64,000 nucleotides of DNA from Bradyrhizobium sp. AZCC 1721 (GTDB lineage: Bacteria > Pseudomonadota > Alphaproteobacteria > Rhizobiales > Xanthobacteraceae), in contig NZ_JAZHSB010000001.1 in NCBI RefSeq assembly GCF_036924715.1, positions 4,269,001-4,333,000 of the forward strand. Reading direction: 5' to 3'. The number at the start of each line of letters is the position of its first letter. Position 1 is the stretch's first letter. Below are positions 33,879 through 41,553 of the stretch, one piece after another. The notes beneath the pieces were generated by a model. It saw only the letters and a list, made by a program, of their open reading frames with translations, made no database searches and was not told the origin of the DNA. The translations under genes were made by a program, and so were the position numbers.

Positions 33879-34166
33879 TTATTCGACCACCTTTGGCACC
33901 AGGAAGAAACGGTTTTGCGTCTCCGGCGCATTCCTGACGATGTCGTCGGGAATCTCGCCGTCATTGACCACATCCTGCCGCTTCTTCATTTCCATCGGGG
34001 TCACCGAGGTCATCGGCTCAACGCCGTCGATGTTCACTTCCGAAAGCTGCTCCACGAAGGCCAGCATGGTGTTCAGCTCGCCCTGCAGATGGGGAACCTC
34101 GGCCTCGGTGACCGCAATCCGCGCCAGATGCGCGATGCGGCGAACGGTGGCGGCATCAACGGACAT
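33879..34166 (-). CDS. gatC: Asp-tRNA(Asn)/Glu-tRNA(Gln) amidotransferase subunit C
   Basis: 95 residues from the ATG at 34166. SVDAATVRRIAHLARIAVTE, LNTMLAFVEQLSEVNIDGVEPMTSV and the C-terminal NAPETQNRFFLVPKVVE are all typical GatC. It stabilises the GatA-GatB complex. First gene of the five-gene gat operon, whose promoter lies upstream of 34166. Confidence 0.96.
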   Translation of the reverse strand: MSVDAATVRRIAHLARIAVTEAEVPHLQGELNTMLAFVEQLSEVNIDGVEPMTSVTPMEMKKRQDVVNDGEIPDDIVRNAPETQNRFFLVPKVVE

Positions 34167-34413
34167 AAATATAGGCCTCAAACGGGGAATTCGCACCCGC
34201 CGTATAGCAGAGGCTGCTTTTGCGCCGCAACCGCGGGAACAGGCGGCCGCAGGCCCTTTCGGTCGCCCTTGCCCTGATGGACAAGATTTCGTGTGCGAAG
34301 CGCAGATTTCTTGCGCAAAAGCGCCCCGACGAAACCATTTTTATCGATTGACGTAGTCATCCTGAAACAGTCGGGGGACGAAAGTCGCGGCCGGAACATC
34401 GGGAGGCCGTGTG

Positions 34414-34524
34414 ATGTCGACCATCGAAAATGACCGCGCCGGATTGGAAAGCTGGGATCCGGCCCTCTGGTCCATCGGGACCGTTCTCGGCGTCGCGATC
34501 ATCTACCTCGCCTGCTTAACCTGA
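34414..34524 (+). CDS. 36-residue single-helix membrane peptide
   Basis: The frame starts MSTIENDRAGLESWDPALWS and ends SIGTVLGVAIIYLACLT, one hydrophobic helix at the C-terminus. The ribosome binding site GGGAGG is nine bases before the ATG at 34414. The next small gene starts 19 bases after its stop with its own GGGAGGAG site, suggesting a two-gene unit. No homologue is recognised; the length is below usual gene-calling limits. Confidence 0.65.
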   Translation: MSTIENDRAGLESWDPALWSIGTVLGVAIIYLACLT

Positions 34525-34543
34525 CCCAAACGGGAGGAGAGCC

Positions 34544-34723
34544 ATGTCCCAGGCTAAAATCTCCCACGCTGAAATCCTGCGGGAAAAGGCGGAAATGTTC
34601 GAACGCCGCGCCGAAAATGCGACCGACCCCATCTCCAGGCAGCACTACAAGGAGATGGCCGCACATTACCGGTCGCTGGCCGCGGAGCATCTGGACGTCA
34701 GGCGCGACGAACCGGCGCACTGA
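34544..34723 (+). CDS. 59-residue helical hypothetical protein
   Basis: The frame starts MSQAKISHAEILREKAEMFE and continues through RRAENATDPISRQHYKEMA to a C-terminal DVRRDEPAH. It is predicted to be a charged helical hairpin. A strong GGGAGGAG lies five to six bases before the ATG at 34544. Located 19 bases after the 36-residue gene and convergent with the nitronate monooxygenase gene. Function unknown. Confidence 0.7.
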   Translation: MSQAKISHAEILREKAEMFERRAENATDPISRQHYKEMAAHYRSLAAEHLDVRRDEPAH

Positions 34724-34737
34724 GCGGCGAACAGGAC

Positions 34738-35814
34738 TTATCCGCTTAGCGCACCGAACCGCGCCAGCGCAGCGCCTGCGAGCGAGCGGGTCAATTCCGC
34801 CGCCGGCATTTCGCGGCCCATCCGCACCGCCTGCCCGGCCCACAGACTGGTGAAATCGACCCTGCCGAGCTTTTCGGCCGCCGCCTTCAGCGGCCCGAGC
34901 GCGGTTGCGGCGTGCGGGAACGCCGGCGCGTCCGGCGAGATCGGTCCGACCTCGCGCATGACACGGTTGGCAACGCCACGCGCAGGACGGCCGGTCATGA
35001 CATTGGTGATGACGGTGGAATCATCATGCGCCCGGGCCAGCGCCGTGCGCGCCGGTCCGATCACCCTGGATTCCGGGCAGCGCAGATAGGCGCTGCCGAT
35101 CTGCACGCCGGATGCGCCGAGCGCGAACGCCGCCGCAATACCGCGCCCGTCGGCGATGCCGCCGGCCGCGATCACCGGCACTTTCACGGCGTCGGCCACC
35201 TGCGGCACCAGCGCAAACGTGCCGGGCTGCTGGGCGATATTGTCGGTCAGGAACATGCCGCGATGGCCGCCGGCTTCCGCGCCTTGCGCGATGATGACGT
35301 CGGCGCCGTTCTCCTCCAGCCAGATCGCTTCCTTTACGATGGTTGCCGAGGACATCACGAGGCAGCCCGCCGCCTTGACGCGCTTGACCAGCGCCGGATC
35401 CGGCAGGCCGAAGTGGAAGCTGACGATTTCCGGCTTCAGTTCTTCCACCACCGCACACATGGCTTCATCGAACGGCGCGCGGTTGGTGGCGTTGATGGGC
35501 GAGGCAGGATCGATACCCAATTCCTTGTAATAAGAGCCAAGCCGCGCCTTCCAACCGGCCTCGCGCGCTGGATCGGCATCGACCGGCTTGTGACAGAAGA
35601 AGTTCATGTTGACCGGCGCGGTGACGCGTTGGCGGACGATGTTGACCTGCTCACGCGCTTTCTCGGCCGAGATCATCGCGCAGGGCAGCGAGCCGAGCGC
35701 CCCGCCCTGCGCCGCCGCGATCACGAGCTCGGCGTCCACGACGCCGGCCATCGGCGCCACCACGATCGGAAATTCGGTCTTGAAGAGGTCGATGATCCGG
35801 CGGTCTGGCCACAT
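34738..35814 (-). CDS. Nitronate monooxygenase family flavoprotein (1)
   Basis: 358 residues, a TIM-barrel flavoprotein. It starts with FPIVVAPMAGVVDAELVIAAAQGG. The FMN-phosphate region includes AQGAEAGGHRG, with the conserved His, and VIAAGGIADGRGIAAAFALGASGVQIGSAYL. Family members oxidise alkyl nitronates such as propionate-3-nitronate, or act as related 2-nitropropane dioxygenases. It lies 33 bases after the second family member on the same strand, so the two likely form one transcript. Confidence 0.88.
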   Translation of the reverse strand: MWPDRRIIDLFKTEFPIVVAPMAGVVDAELVIAAAQGGALGSLPCAMISAEKAREQVNIVRQRVTAPVNMNFFCHKPVDADPAREAGWKARLGSYYKELGIDPASPINATNRAPFDEAMCAVVEELKPEIVSFHFGLPDPALVKRVKAAGCLVMSSATIVKEAIWLEENGADVIIAQGAEAGGHRGMFLTDNIAQQPGTFALVPQVADAVKVPVIAAGGIADGRGIAAAFALGASGVQIGSAYLRCPESRVIGPARTALARAHDDSTVITNVMTGRPARGVANRVMREVGPISPDAPAFPHAATALGPLKAAAEKLGRVDFTSLWAGQAVRMGREMPAAELTRSLAGAALARFGALSG

Positions 35815-35847
35815 GGTTCTGCTCGCTTGAATGTATTGTGTTGCGGG

Positions 35848-36822
35848 TCAGGCGGCGACGGAATTCCGTCGTCCACCCACTATCTGCTCTGCCTCGGTAA
35901 CGATCCTGTCAACGATCTCGCTGGCCGGCGGGATATCATGAATCAGCCCGACGGCTTCGCCCGCGATGACGGCAGCGATATCGAAATTGCCCGCCGCTCT
36001 CGCCGCCGCATATTCGGCAGCGACCGCTTTGAGGTTCTGCATCAGTTCGACCTCGTGTCCCATCCAGCGCCGCGCATGATCGTTGATCAGGCAGCGGCCG
36101 GTAAACGGCGCCGGCCAGACATTGTTGCGCGAGAGATCGAAAATGATGCCGCGGACGCTGTTGCCGCTGGTTGCGGCACAGATGCGCCGCTTGGCTTCGT
36201 CCGCTCCATCGCATTCCTGGCTGGCATAAAAGCGGGTGCCGAGCAGCACGCCGGAAGCGCCCAGCATCATCATCGCCGCAAGCCCGCGGCCGTCGCCTAT
36301 CCCGCCTGCTGCTGCGACTGGCACCCGGCCGGCCGCCAGATCAACAATCGCCGGCACGATGTCGATCGTGCTGCGCGAGGCGCCGTGGCCGCCGGCTTCC
36401 GTTCCCTGCGCGATCAGAATGTCGGCGCCTGCATCCAGCGCCTGTCGCGCCATGTCCTCGTCCTGAACCTGGCAGATCAACAACGCGCCCGATGATTTGA
36501 CGCGCGGTGCGAAAGGTGTGGGATCGCCGAACGAGAGCATGATGGCGCGTGGACCGGCTTCAAACGCGACATCCAGGAGCGCCGGCTGCTTGGCAAGGCT
36601 CCAGGTGATGAAGCCGATGCCGAAGGGATCGGATAGATCGGCAAGCTTGGCCGTCTCCTGCTCGAGCCACGCCCGGTCGCCATAACCTCCGCCGAGGATG
36701 CCGAACCCTCCGGCAGCACTAACCGCGGATGTGAGACGCGCCCCCGCAATCACATCCATCGGCGCCGACAGGATTGGATGCGGGATGCCCAGACGGGCGG
36801 TCAACGGCGTGGAGATCGGCAT
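35848..36822 (-). CDS. Nitronate monooxygenase family flavoprotein (2)
   Basis: 324 residues from the ATG at 36822, which has AGGGA six bases upstream; two in-frame alternatives lie 6 and 15 bases earlier. GIPHPILSAPMDVIAGARLTSAVS, AQGTEAGGHG and PVAAAGGIGDGRGLAAMMMLGASGVLLGT mark the flavin TIM barrel with its conserved His. Paralogous to the next gene but only distantly similar. Divergent from a LysR gene whose product probably controls both. Confidence 0.88.
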   Translation of the reverse strand: MPISTPLTARLGIPHPILSAPMDVIAGARLTSAVSAAGGFGILGGGYGDRAWLEQETAKLADLSDPFGIGFITWSLAKQPALLDVAFEAGPRAIMLSFGDPTPFAPRVKSSGALLICQVQDEDMARQALDAGADILIAQGTEAGGHGASRSTIDIVPAIVDLAAGRVPVAAAGGIGDGRGLAAMMMLGASGVLLGTRFYASQECDGADEAKRRICAATSGNSVRGIIFDLSRNNVWPAPFTGRCLINDHARRWMGHEVELMQNLKAVAAEYAAARAAGNFDIAAVIAGEAVGLIHDIPPASEIVDRIVTEAEQIVGGRRNSVAA

Positions 36823-36866
36823 GTCCATTCCCTGCAAACTGGACAGGCAATCTAGGCCGAACTATC

Positions 36867-36883
36867 ATTCTCTAAAAATGAAT
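36867..36883. promoter_or_regulatory. LysR-type binding box (T-N11-A)
   Basis: ATTC-N9-GAAT (ATTCTCTAAAAATGAAT) lies midway in the 103-base divergent intergenic region between the nitronate monooxygenase and LysR genes. It matches the T-N11-A palindrome of LysR-type regulators. Confidence 0.55.
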
Positions 36884-36925
36884 ACTATAGAACTCTGCCA
36901 TCTCTAGAACAAAACGGAGCTTGCC

Positions 36926-37807
36926 ATGGAGCTGAGCGATCTCGTCACCTTCTCGGCCGTAGCCCGGCTCGGCGGCATCACCCGCGCCGCCAACGAACTC
37001 AACACCGTGCAGTCCAACGTCACCCAGCGCGTGAAGGCGCTGGAAGCCGAGATCGGCACCGCGCTGTTCGAACGGCACAGCCGCGGCATGATGCTGACCG
37101 GCGCCGGCCGCCGCCTGCTTCCCTATGCCGACCGGATGGCGGCGCTGTCGCGCGAGGCGGTGCTGGCCGCGCGCGACGATGGCGAGCCGAAGGGGCCGCT
37201 GTCGATTGGCTCGATGGAAACGACGGCCGCAGTACGCCTGCCCTCTTTGCTCGCCGAATTCCATCGCCGCTTCCCCGCTGTTCAATTGAGCCTGCGGACC
37301 TCGACAACGGCTGACCTCGTGGCCGGCGTGCTCAACGGCAAAATTGATGGCGCATTCGTTGCCGGTCCGATCGAGCATGCCGAACTCGACGCGGCGCTCG
37401 CCTTCCGCGAAGAACTGGTGCTGGTCACGGCACGGCGCTGGCAGAGCCTCAGCGCTTTACGCGCAGGCACGCCCGGCTCGGGTCCGACCGCCCTGGTCTT
37501 CCGCACCGGCTGCACCTACCGGCAGCGGCTCGAACAGGTATTTTCGGAATTCGGCTGGCCGTCGGCCACGCGCTTTGAGCTCGGCACGCTCGACGGTATG
37601 ATCGGCTGCGTCGCCGCCGACATGGGCGTGACGCTGCTGCCGCGCGCCGTGGTCGGGCGGAACGACACCGTCAACGTCCACACGCTGAACCCGGCGCAGG
37701 CACGCGTCGAGACGCTTTTCATCACCCGCCGCACGGCCCATCAATACAGCGCCCTGCAGGGCTTTGCCGCCTGCCTGGAAAATAACGGCGAGGTCATCGC
37801 CGCCTGA
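36926..37807 (+). CDS. LysR-family transcriptional regulator
   Basis: 293 residues. The N-terminal winged helix is MELSDLVTFSAVARLGGITR through AANELNTVQSNVTQRVKALE, the canonical LysR helix-turn-helix. The effector domain starts near GPLSIGSMETTAAVRLP. It is divergent from two nitronate monooxygenase genes and the intergenic region holds a T-N11-A box, so it likely regulates them and itself. The effector is unknown. Its 3' end overlaps the convergent small membrane gene by 14 bases. Confidence 0.92.
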   Translation: MELSDLVTFSAVARLGGITRAANELNTVQSNVTQRVKALEAEIGTALFERHSRGMMLTGAGRRLLPYADRMAALSREAVLAARDDGEPKGPLSIGSMETTAAVRLPSLLAEFHRRFPAVQLSLRTSTTADLVAGVLNGKIDGAFVAGPIEHAELDAALAFREELVLVTARRWQSLSALRAGTPGSGPTALVFRTGCTYRQRLEQVFSEFGWPSATRFELGTLDGMIGCVAADMGVTLLPRAVVGRNDTVNVHTLNPAQARVETLFITRRTAHQYSALQGFAACLENNGEVIAA

Positions 37808-38009
37808 TATGCCAGCGCCGCAGCGCGACGCCGGCCCAGATCGCTTCGACCAGCCCGAACGGCCAGGCGCCCTGCAGAAATCCGTACACCGAGCCGAGCG
37901 CGCATGCGCCTGCAAAGGCAAAGATGAACCACTGGCTGCGATCTTCCAGCGCGTAGGCCACCAGCATCGCGGTTACCGCGAACAAACCAAACAGGCTTAG
38001 CGCATCCAC
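37794..38009 (-). CDS. Small two-to-three-helix membrane protein
   Basis: 71 residues with hydrophobic stretches LSLFGLFAVTAMLVAYALED, WFIFAFAGACALGSVYGFLQ and PFGLVEAIWAGVALRRWHIR. The short polar turns and basic C-terminus (RRWHIRRR) fit a small inner-membrane protein with the tail inside. I do not recognise a named family. Convergent and overlapping with the LysR gene by 14 bases. Confidence 0.75.
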   Translation of the reverse strand: MDALSLFGLFAVTAMLVAYALEDRSQWFIFAFAGACALGSVYGFLQGAWPFGLVEAIWAGVALRRWHIRRR

Positions 38010-38208
38010 TGAACTGCCCCATGCGTTCCGTTGCGCGAAAATTCCGCTGCCTCAATTCTGCAACAAGTAGAATTGCGGCGCAGCACTCGCGGCCTTCCAT
38101 CGCAACACACGCATCGGCTCGAAAAATTTCTAGCCGCCGCGCACCGCTACGTTAGTATGAGCCGCTAGTTACCAAAAACCATAACGTCAACATCTGGGAG
38201 GAACTGCG

Positions 38209-39144
38209 ATGCGCAACGCATTCGTGTTGTGCTGTTCTATTGCCCTGTTGGGTACGGTCGGAACGGCAAGCGCTCAAGACTGGACGAAATCGAAATGGGG
38301 ACCGAACGACGAGATCGGCGCCGCCAATTACATGAAGCCCGAACTCGTCGTGAAGGCAGCGGGTTTGGTCAAGACCGGCAAGACCTACGCACTCGGTATC
38401 CCCGTCGATTCCAAGACCCCCGCCTATCCACCGCGGGCCTTCAAGATCACCGTCGTGCAGCCCGGCCAGGCCGGCATTCCCGGACTTGGTCCCAACAAGA
38501 CCACCTATAATGACGACATCATCGAAGGCTGGGTCGGCGTCGGCAGCCAACTCGACGGCCTCGGTCATCTCGGCATCGAGCACGTCTACTACAACGGCAA
38601 CAAGCTCGCCGACTTCGCCGACCCCACCGGGTTGAAAAAGCTCGGCATCGAGAAAGTCCCGCCGATGGTGACACGGGGCGTACTGCTCGACATGGCGGCT
38701 CACTACGGCACCGAGGTGGTCAAGGAAGGCACCGCCTTCAACGTCAAGGAGATTGAGGAAGTCGCGAAGAAACAGGGCGTCGAAATCCGCCAGGGTGACG
38801 TCGTGATCTTCCACACCGGCTGGCTCAGCCTGATCGGCAAGGATGACAAGCGCTATGGTGCAGGCGAGCCGGGCCTGGGGGTCGAAGGCGCCAAGTATCT
38901 CACCGGCAAGGGCGTGGTCGCCGTCGGCGCCGATACCTGGGGACTCGAAGTCCTTCCCTTCGAGTCGAAAAACGTCTTCGAGGTGCATCAGATCCTGCTG
39001 GCGATGAACGGCACCTACATTCTCGAAAATCTCGACACGGCAGAACTCGCCAAGGACAAGGCCTATGAGTTCCTGTTCGTGCTCGGCCAGCCGCGCTTCA
39101 AGGGCGGCGTGCAGAGCATGATCAACCCGGTCGCGATCCGATAG
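38209..39144 (+). CDS. Secreted cyclase-family hydrolase
   Basis: 311 residues with a signal peptide (MRNAFVLCCSIALLGTVGTA ending SAQ), so periplasmic. WGPNDEIGAANYMKPELV and GSQLDGLGHLGIEHVYYNG are typical of the cyclase / kynurenine-formamidase-like family, where the Asp and His residues of the second motif bind metal. GDVVIFHTGWLSLIG is a further conserved segment. Good GGAGG ribosome binding site. Substrate unknown. It may hydrolyse an amide or ester. Confidence 0.85.
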   Translation: MRNAFVLCCSIALLGTVGTASAQDWTKSKWGPNDEIGAANYMKPELVVKAAGLVKTGKTYALGIPVDSKTPAYPPRAFKITVVQPGQAGIPGLGPNKTTYNDDIIEGWVGVGSQLDGLGHLGIEHVYYNGNKLADFADPTGLKKLGIEKVPPMVTRGVLLDMAAHYGTEVVKEGTAFNVKEIEEVAKKQGVEIRQGDVVIFHTGWLSLIGKDDKRYGAGEPGLGVEGAKYLTGKGVVAVGADTWGLEVLPFESKNVFEVHQILLAMNGTYILENLDTAELAKDKAYEFLFVLGQPRFKGGVQSMINPVAIR

Positions 39145-39235
39145 CACCATATCGACGGTCGGCGTGGCGTTCTCGCATGGATGCCACGCCCTGATCGGCT
39201 TTGCCTGTACGGCGTACCGCGTGTTAAGCGGGGCG

Positions 39236-39718
39236 ATGCCCGCCCCCATCCTCCCCTTGATCGATGCCGTGACGCACTGGCCCGAGCGTGGCGCCCTGAT
39301 CGGCCTCGATCTTGGCACCAAGACTATCGGCGTCGCAGTGTCCGATCCCGATCGCCGGCTGGCGACCGGTGTCGAGACCATCCAGCGCAAGGCCTTCAAG
39401 GCCGACGCGGCGCGGCTGCTCGCGATATCGGGCGAGCGCAACGCGGTCGGCTTCGTGCTTGGGCTGCCCATCAACATGGACGGCAGCGAGGGGCCACGCG
39501 CGCAATCGACCCGCGCCTTTGCCCGGAATTTTTCCAATCTCACCGGGCTTGCCATTGCCTTGTGGGACGAGCGGCTCTCGACCGCGGCGGTCGAGCGTGA
39601 GCTGATCGGAATGGACGTTTCTCGCGCCCGCCGCGCCGAAGTGATCGACGAGCACGCCGCGATCTTCATCCTGCAGGGCGCGCTGGACCGGCTCGCAAAA
39701 CTGCGCAGGGATCGCTGA
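39236..39718 (+). CDS. ruvX: Holliday junction resolvase-like protein RuvX/YqgF
   Basis: 160 residues from the ATG at 39236; 24 upstream codons are open but atypical. The RNase-H-like fold starts ALIGLDLGTKTIGVAVSD (catalytic-type Asp25), then GFVLGLPINMDGSEGPRA, ALWDERLSTAAVER and DEHAAIFILQ. In other bacteria it is essential and acts in pre-16S rRNA maturation. The AEC transporter gene starts two bases after its stop. Confidence 0.93.
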   Translation: MPAPILPLIDAVTHWPERGALIGLDLGTKTIGVAVSDPDRRLATGVETIQRKAFKADAARLLAISGERNAVGFVLGLPINMDGSEGPRAQSTRAFARNFSNLTGLAIALWDERLSTAAVERELIGMDVSRARRAEVIDEHAAIFILQGALDRLAKLRRDR

Positions 39719-39720
39719 AG

Positions 39721-40650
39721 ATGGCGGTCGTCATCGCGGCGCTGCTGCCGGTGTTTTTGCTGATCGTGCTCGGCTTCATCCTGAAGCGGACCCTGATCCG
39801 GCCCGAGACGCAATGGCATGGACTGGAACGGCTGACCTATTATGTGCTGTTTCCGGTCCTCTTGGTACAGACGCTGGTCAAGGCCGACCTGAGCAAGGTG
39901 CCGGTGGCCGGCGTTGGCGGCGCGCTACTGCTCTCGGTGCTGCTGATGTCGCTGCTCTGTCTGGCGCTACGGCCCTTGCTCGCCCGCCTGTCGGTCGATG
40001 GCCCCGCCTTCACCTCGATCTTCCAGGGCGCCACCCGCTGGCAGACCTATGTGGCGCTCGCCGTCTCCGGCAATCTGTTCGGCGACCTCGGGCTGGCGCT
40101 GGCTTCCGTTGCGATGATCGCCATCATTCCGCTGGTCAACGTGTTCAGCGTTTCCGTGCTCGCTCACTACGCTTCGCCGGAAAAGCGCTCGGTTGGCACC
40201 ATCGTCGCGACCGTGGCACTCAATCCGTTTATCTGGGCCTGCGTCATCGGGTTGGCGCTCAACGTCACCCACATCCCGCTTCCCAAACTCTGGCACGAGG
40301 TGGCCGACGCGCTCGGACGTTCCTCGCTCGCCATCGGCTTGCTGGTGACCGGCGCCGGTCTGCACCTCGAAGGCATGTTCCGGCCGAGCCTTGCCGCCTC
40401 GGTCGCGCTGGTGCTCAAGCTCGTGTTGATGCCCGTCATCGCGGTCACGCTGGCGCTCTGGTTCGGAGTTTCGGGTTCGAACCTTGCCATCGTCACGGCC
40501 TGCGCCGCGGTGCCCACCTCTTCCTCGGCCTATGTGCTGGCGCGACAAATGGGCGGCGACGCACCGTTGCTGGCCCAGATCATCACGCTGCAGACCATTT
40601 TGGCGGCCATCACGATGCCGATCGCGATCGCGCTGGTGGCCTCGCAATGA
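39721..40650 (+). CDS. AEC-family transporter (auxin efflux carrier-like)
   Basis: 309 residues, about ten hydrophobic helices in two inverted halves. LLPVFLLIVLGFILKRTLI, LTYYVLFPVLLVQTL and GATRWQTYVALAVSGNLFG are typical of the membrane transport family PF03547. Such proteins export or exchange small organic acids; the substrate is not predictable. Starts two bases after ruvX, so co-transcribed. Confidence 0.9.
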   Translation: MAVVIAALLPVFLLIVLGFILKRTLIRPETQWHGLERLTYYVLFPVLLVQTLVKADLSKVPVAGVGGALLLSVLLMSLLCLALRPLLARLSVDGPAFTSIFQGATRWQTYVALAVSGNLFGDLGLALASVAMIAIIPLVNVFSVSVLAHYASPEKRSVGTIVATVALNPFIWACVIGLALNVTHIPLPKLWHEVADALGRSSLAIGLLVTGAGLHLEGMFRPSLAASVALVLKLVLMPVIAVTLALWFGVSGSNLAIVTACAAVPTSSSAYVLARQMGGDAPLLAQIITLQTILAAITMPIAIALVASQ

Positions 40651-40664
40651 CGGACGGAAGCATC

Positions 40665-41447
40665 CTACCCCTGCCCCGCCAGCCAGAACGTCTGAATCGT
40701 CGCGGCCAGATTATTGATGCCGTGCAGGACGATCGTCAGCCAGGTCGAGTTGGTGCGGTAGCGTAGATAGCCCAGCAGCAGGCCGATCGAAAACACCTCG
40801 CCGAAAAAGAACCAGTCGTATTGCAGATGCAGCGAGGTCCAGGCCAGCGACGACAGGAAGATGGCCCCGGCGACGCCGAGCCGCGACTCCGACCAGCCGC
40901 GATAGAGAAACCCGCGCGCGAAGATCTCCTCCCACATCGGCGCGGCGACGGCAAACGCGATCACCAATAGCCACAGCGCGCCGTCGGCTTGCGCTGTTTT
41001 GAGAACCTCGCCCATGAAGCCCGGCGTCACCTCGCGCCCGAGCGCCCGCGACAGCAGGTCCCAGCCGCCGACAAGGATGGCCAGCGCCGCGACGCCGACG
41101 AAGAAATCGCGCCATGAGATCCAGCGCAGCGCCAGATAATCAGCAAAGGGAATGCGCGTCGGACGGATCGCGACCCACGTCGCCAACAGCACGGCGGGCA
41201 ATCCCAGGATCACCGAGAGCGAGATGGTCAGGCCGCCGCCGATGACACGGATCGCCTCGGCGATGTCGAACGATCCGCCCTGGCGCAGCACAAAATAGAT
41301 GATGACCGTAACCTGGCCGAAGAACATCGCGGCGAAGATGAACAGGCCCCACAGCGTCGTGCCCCAGAATTTCCAGGCGCGTGGCGGCCGCTGATCTGGC
41401 ATCGCGGGCGATACTGCAGTGGGACTTGCGGTGCTGAGGGAGTCCAT
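40665..41447 (-). CDS. CPBP-family intramembrane metalloprotease
   Basis: 260 residues from the ATG at 41447. Six to eight hydrophobic helices. The conserved Glu-Glu motif is APMWEEIFARGFLYRGWSE, the second motif has His in LAWTSLHLQYDWFFFGEVF, and the third is VLHGINNLAAT. This is the CAAX protease/bacteriocin-processing (Abi) signature. Target protein unknown. It converges with the AEC gene, and a palindromic repeat lies upstream. Confidence 0.88.
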   Translation of the reverse strand: MDSLSTASPTAVSPAMPDQRPPRAWKFWGTTLWGLFIFAAMFFGQVTVIIYFVLRQGGSFDIAEAIRVIGGGLTISLSVILGLPAVLLATWVAIRPTRIPFADYLALRWISWRDFFVGVAALAILVGGWDLLSRALGREVTPGFMGEVLKTAQADGALWLLVIAFAVAAPMWEEIFARGFLYRGWSESRLGVAGAIFLSSLAWTSLHLQYDWFFFGEVFSIGLLLGYLRYRTNSTWLTIVLHGINNLAATIQTFWLAGQG

Positions 41448-41478
41448 CAAGTGACTTTCATAGCCGGAGGATTATCTT

Positions 41479-41536
41479 CGTCATGCCCGGGTTTGCCGCT
41501 GAAGCTTCGGCAAAGCCGACAAGCCCAGCCATGACG
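41479..41536. repeat. Intergenic palindromic repeat, family F
   Basis: CGTCATGCCCGGGTTTGCCG and the opposing CGGCAAAGCCGACAAGCCCA ending GCCATGACG form a long imperfect hairpin around GAAGCTTC. It separates the CPBP and acyl-CoA dehydrogenase genes. Confidence 0.6.
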
Positions 41537-41553
41537 GCGAGACGCATTCATGG

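Noticed and set aside
38152..39819. Minus-strand open frame of 555 codons opposite the cyclase and ruvX genes
   Set aside because: Covers two well-supported plus-strand genes and has no recognisable domain.
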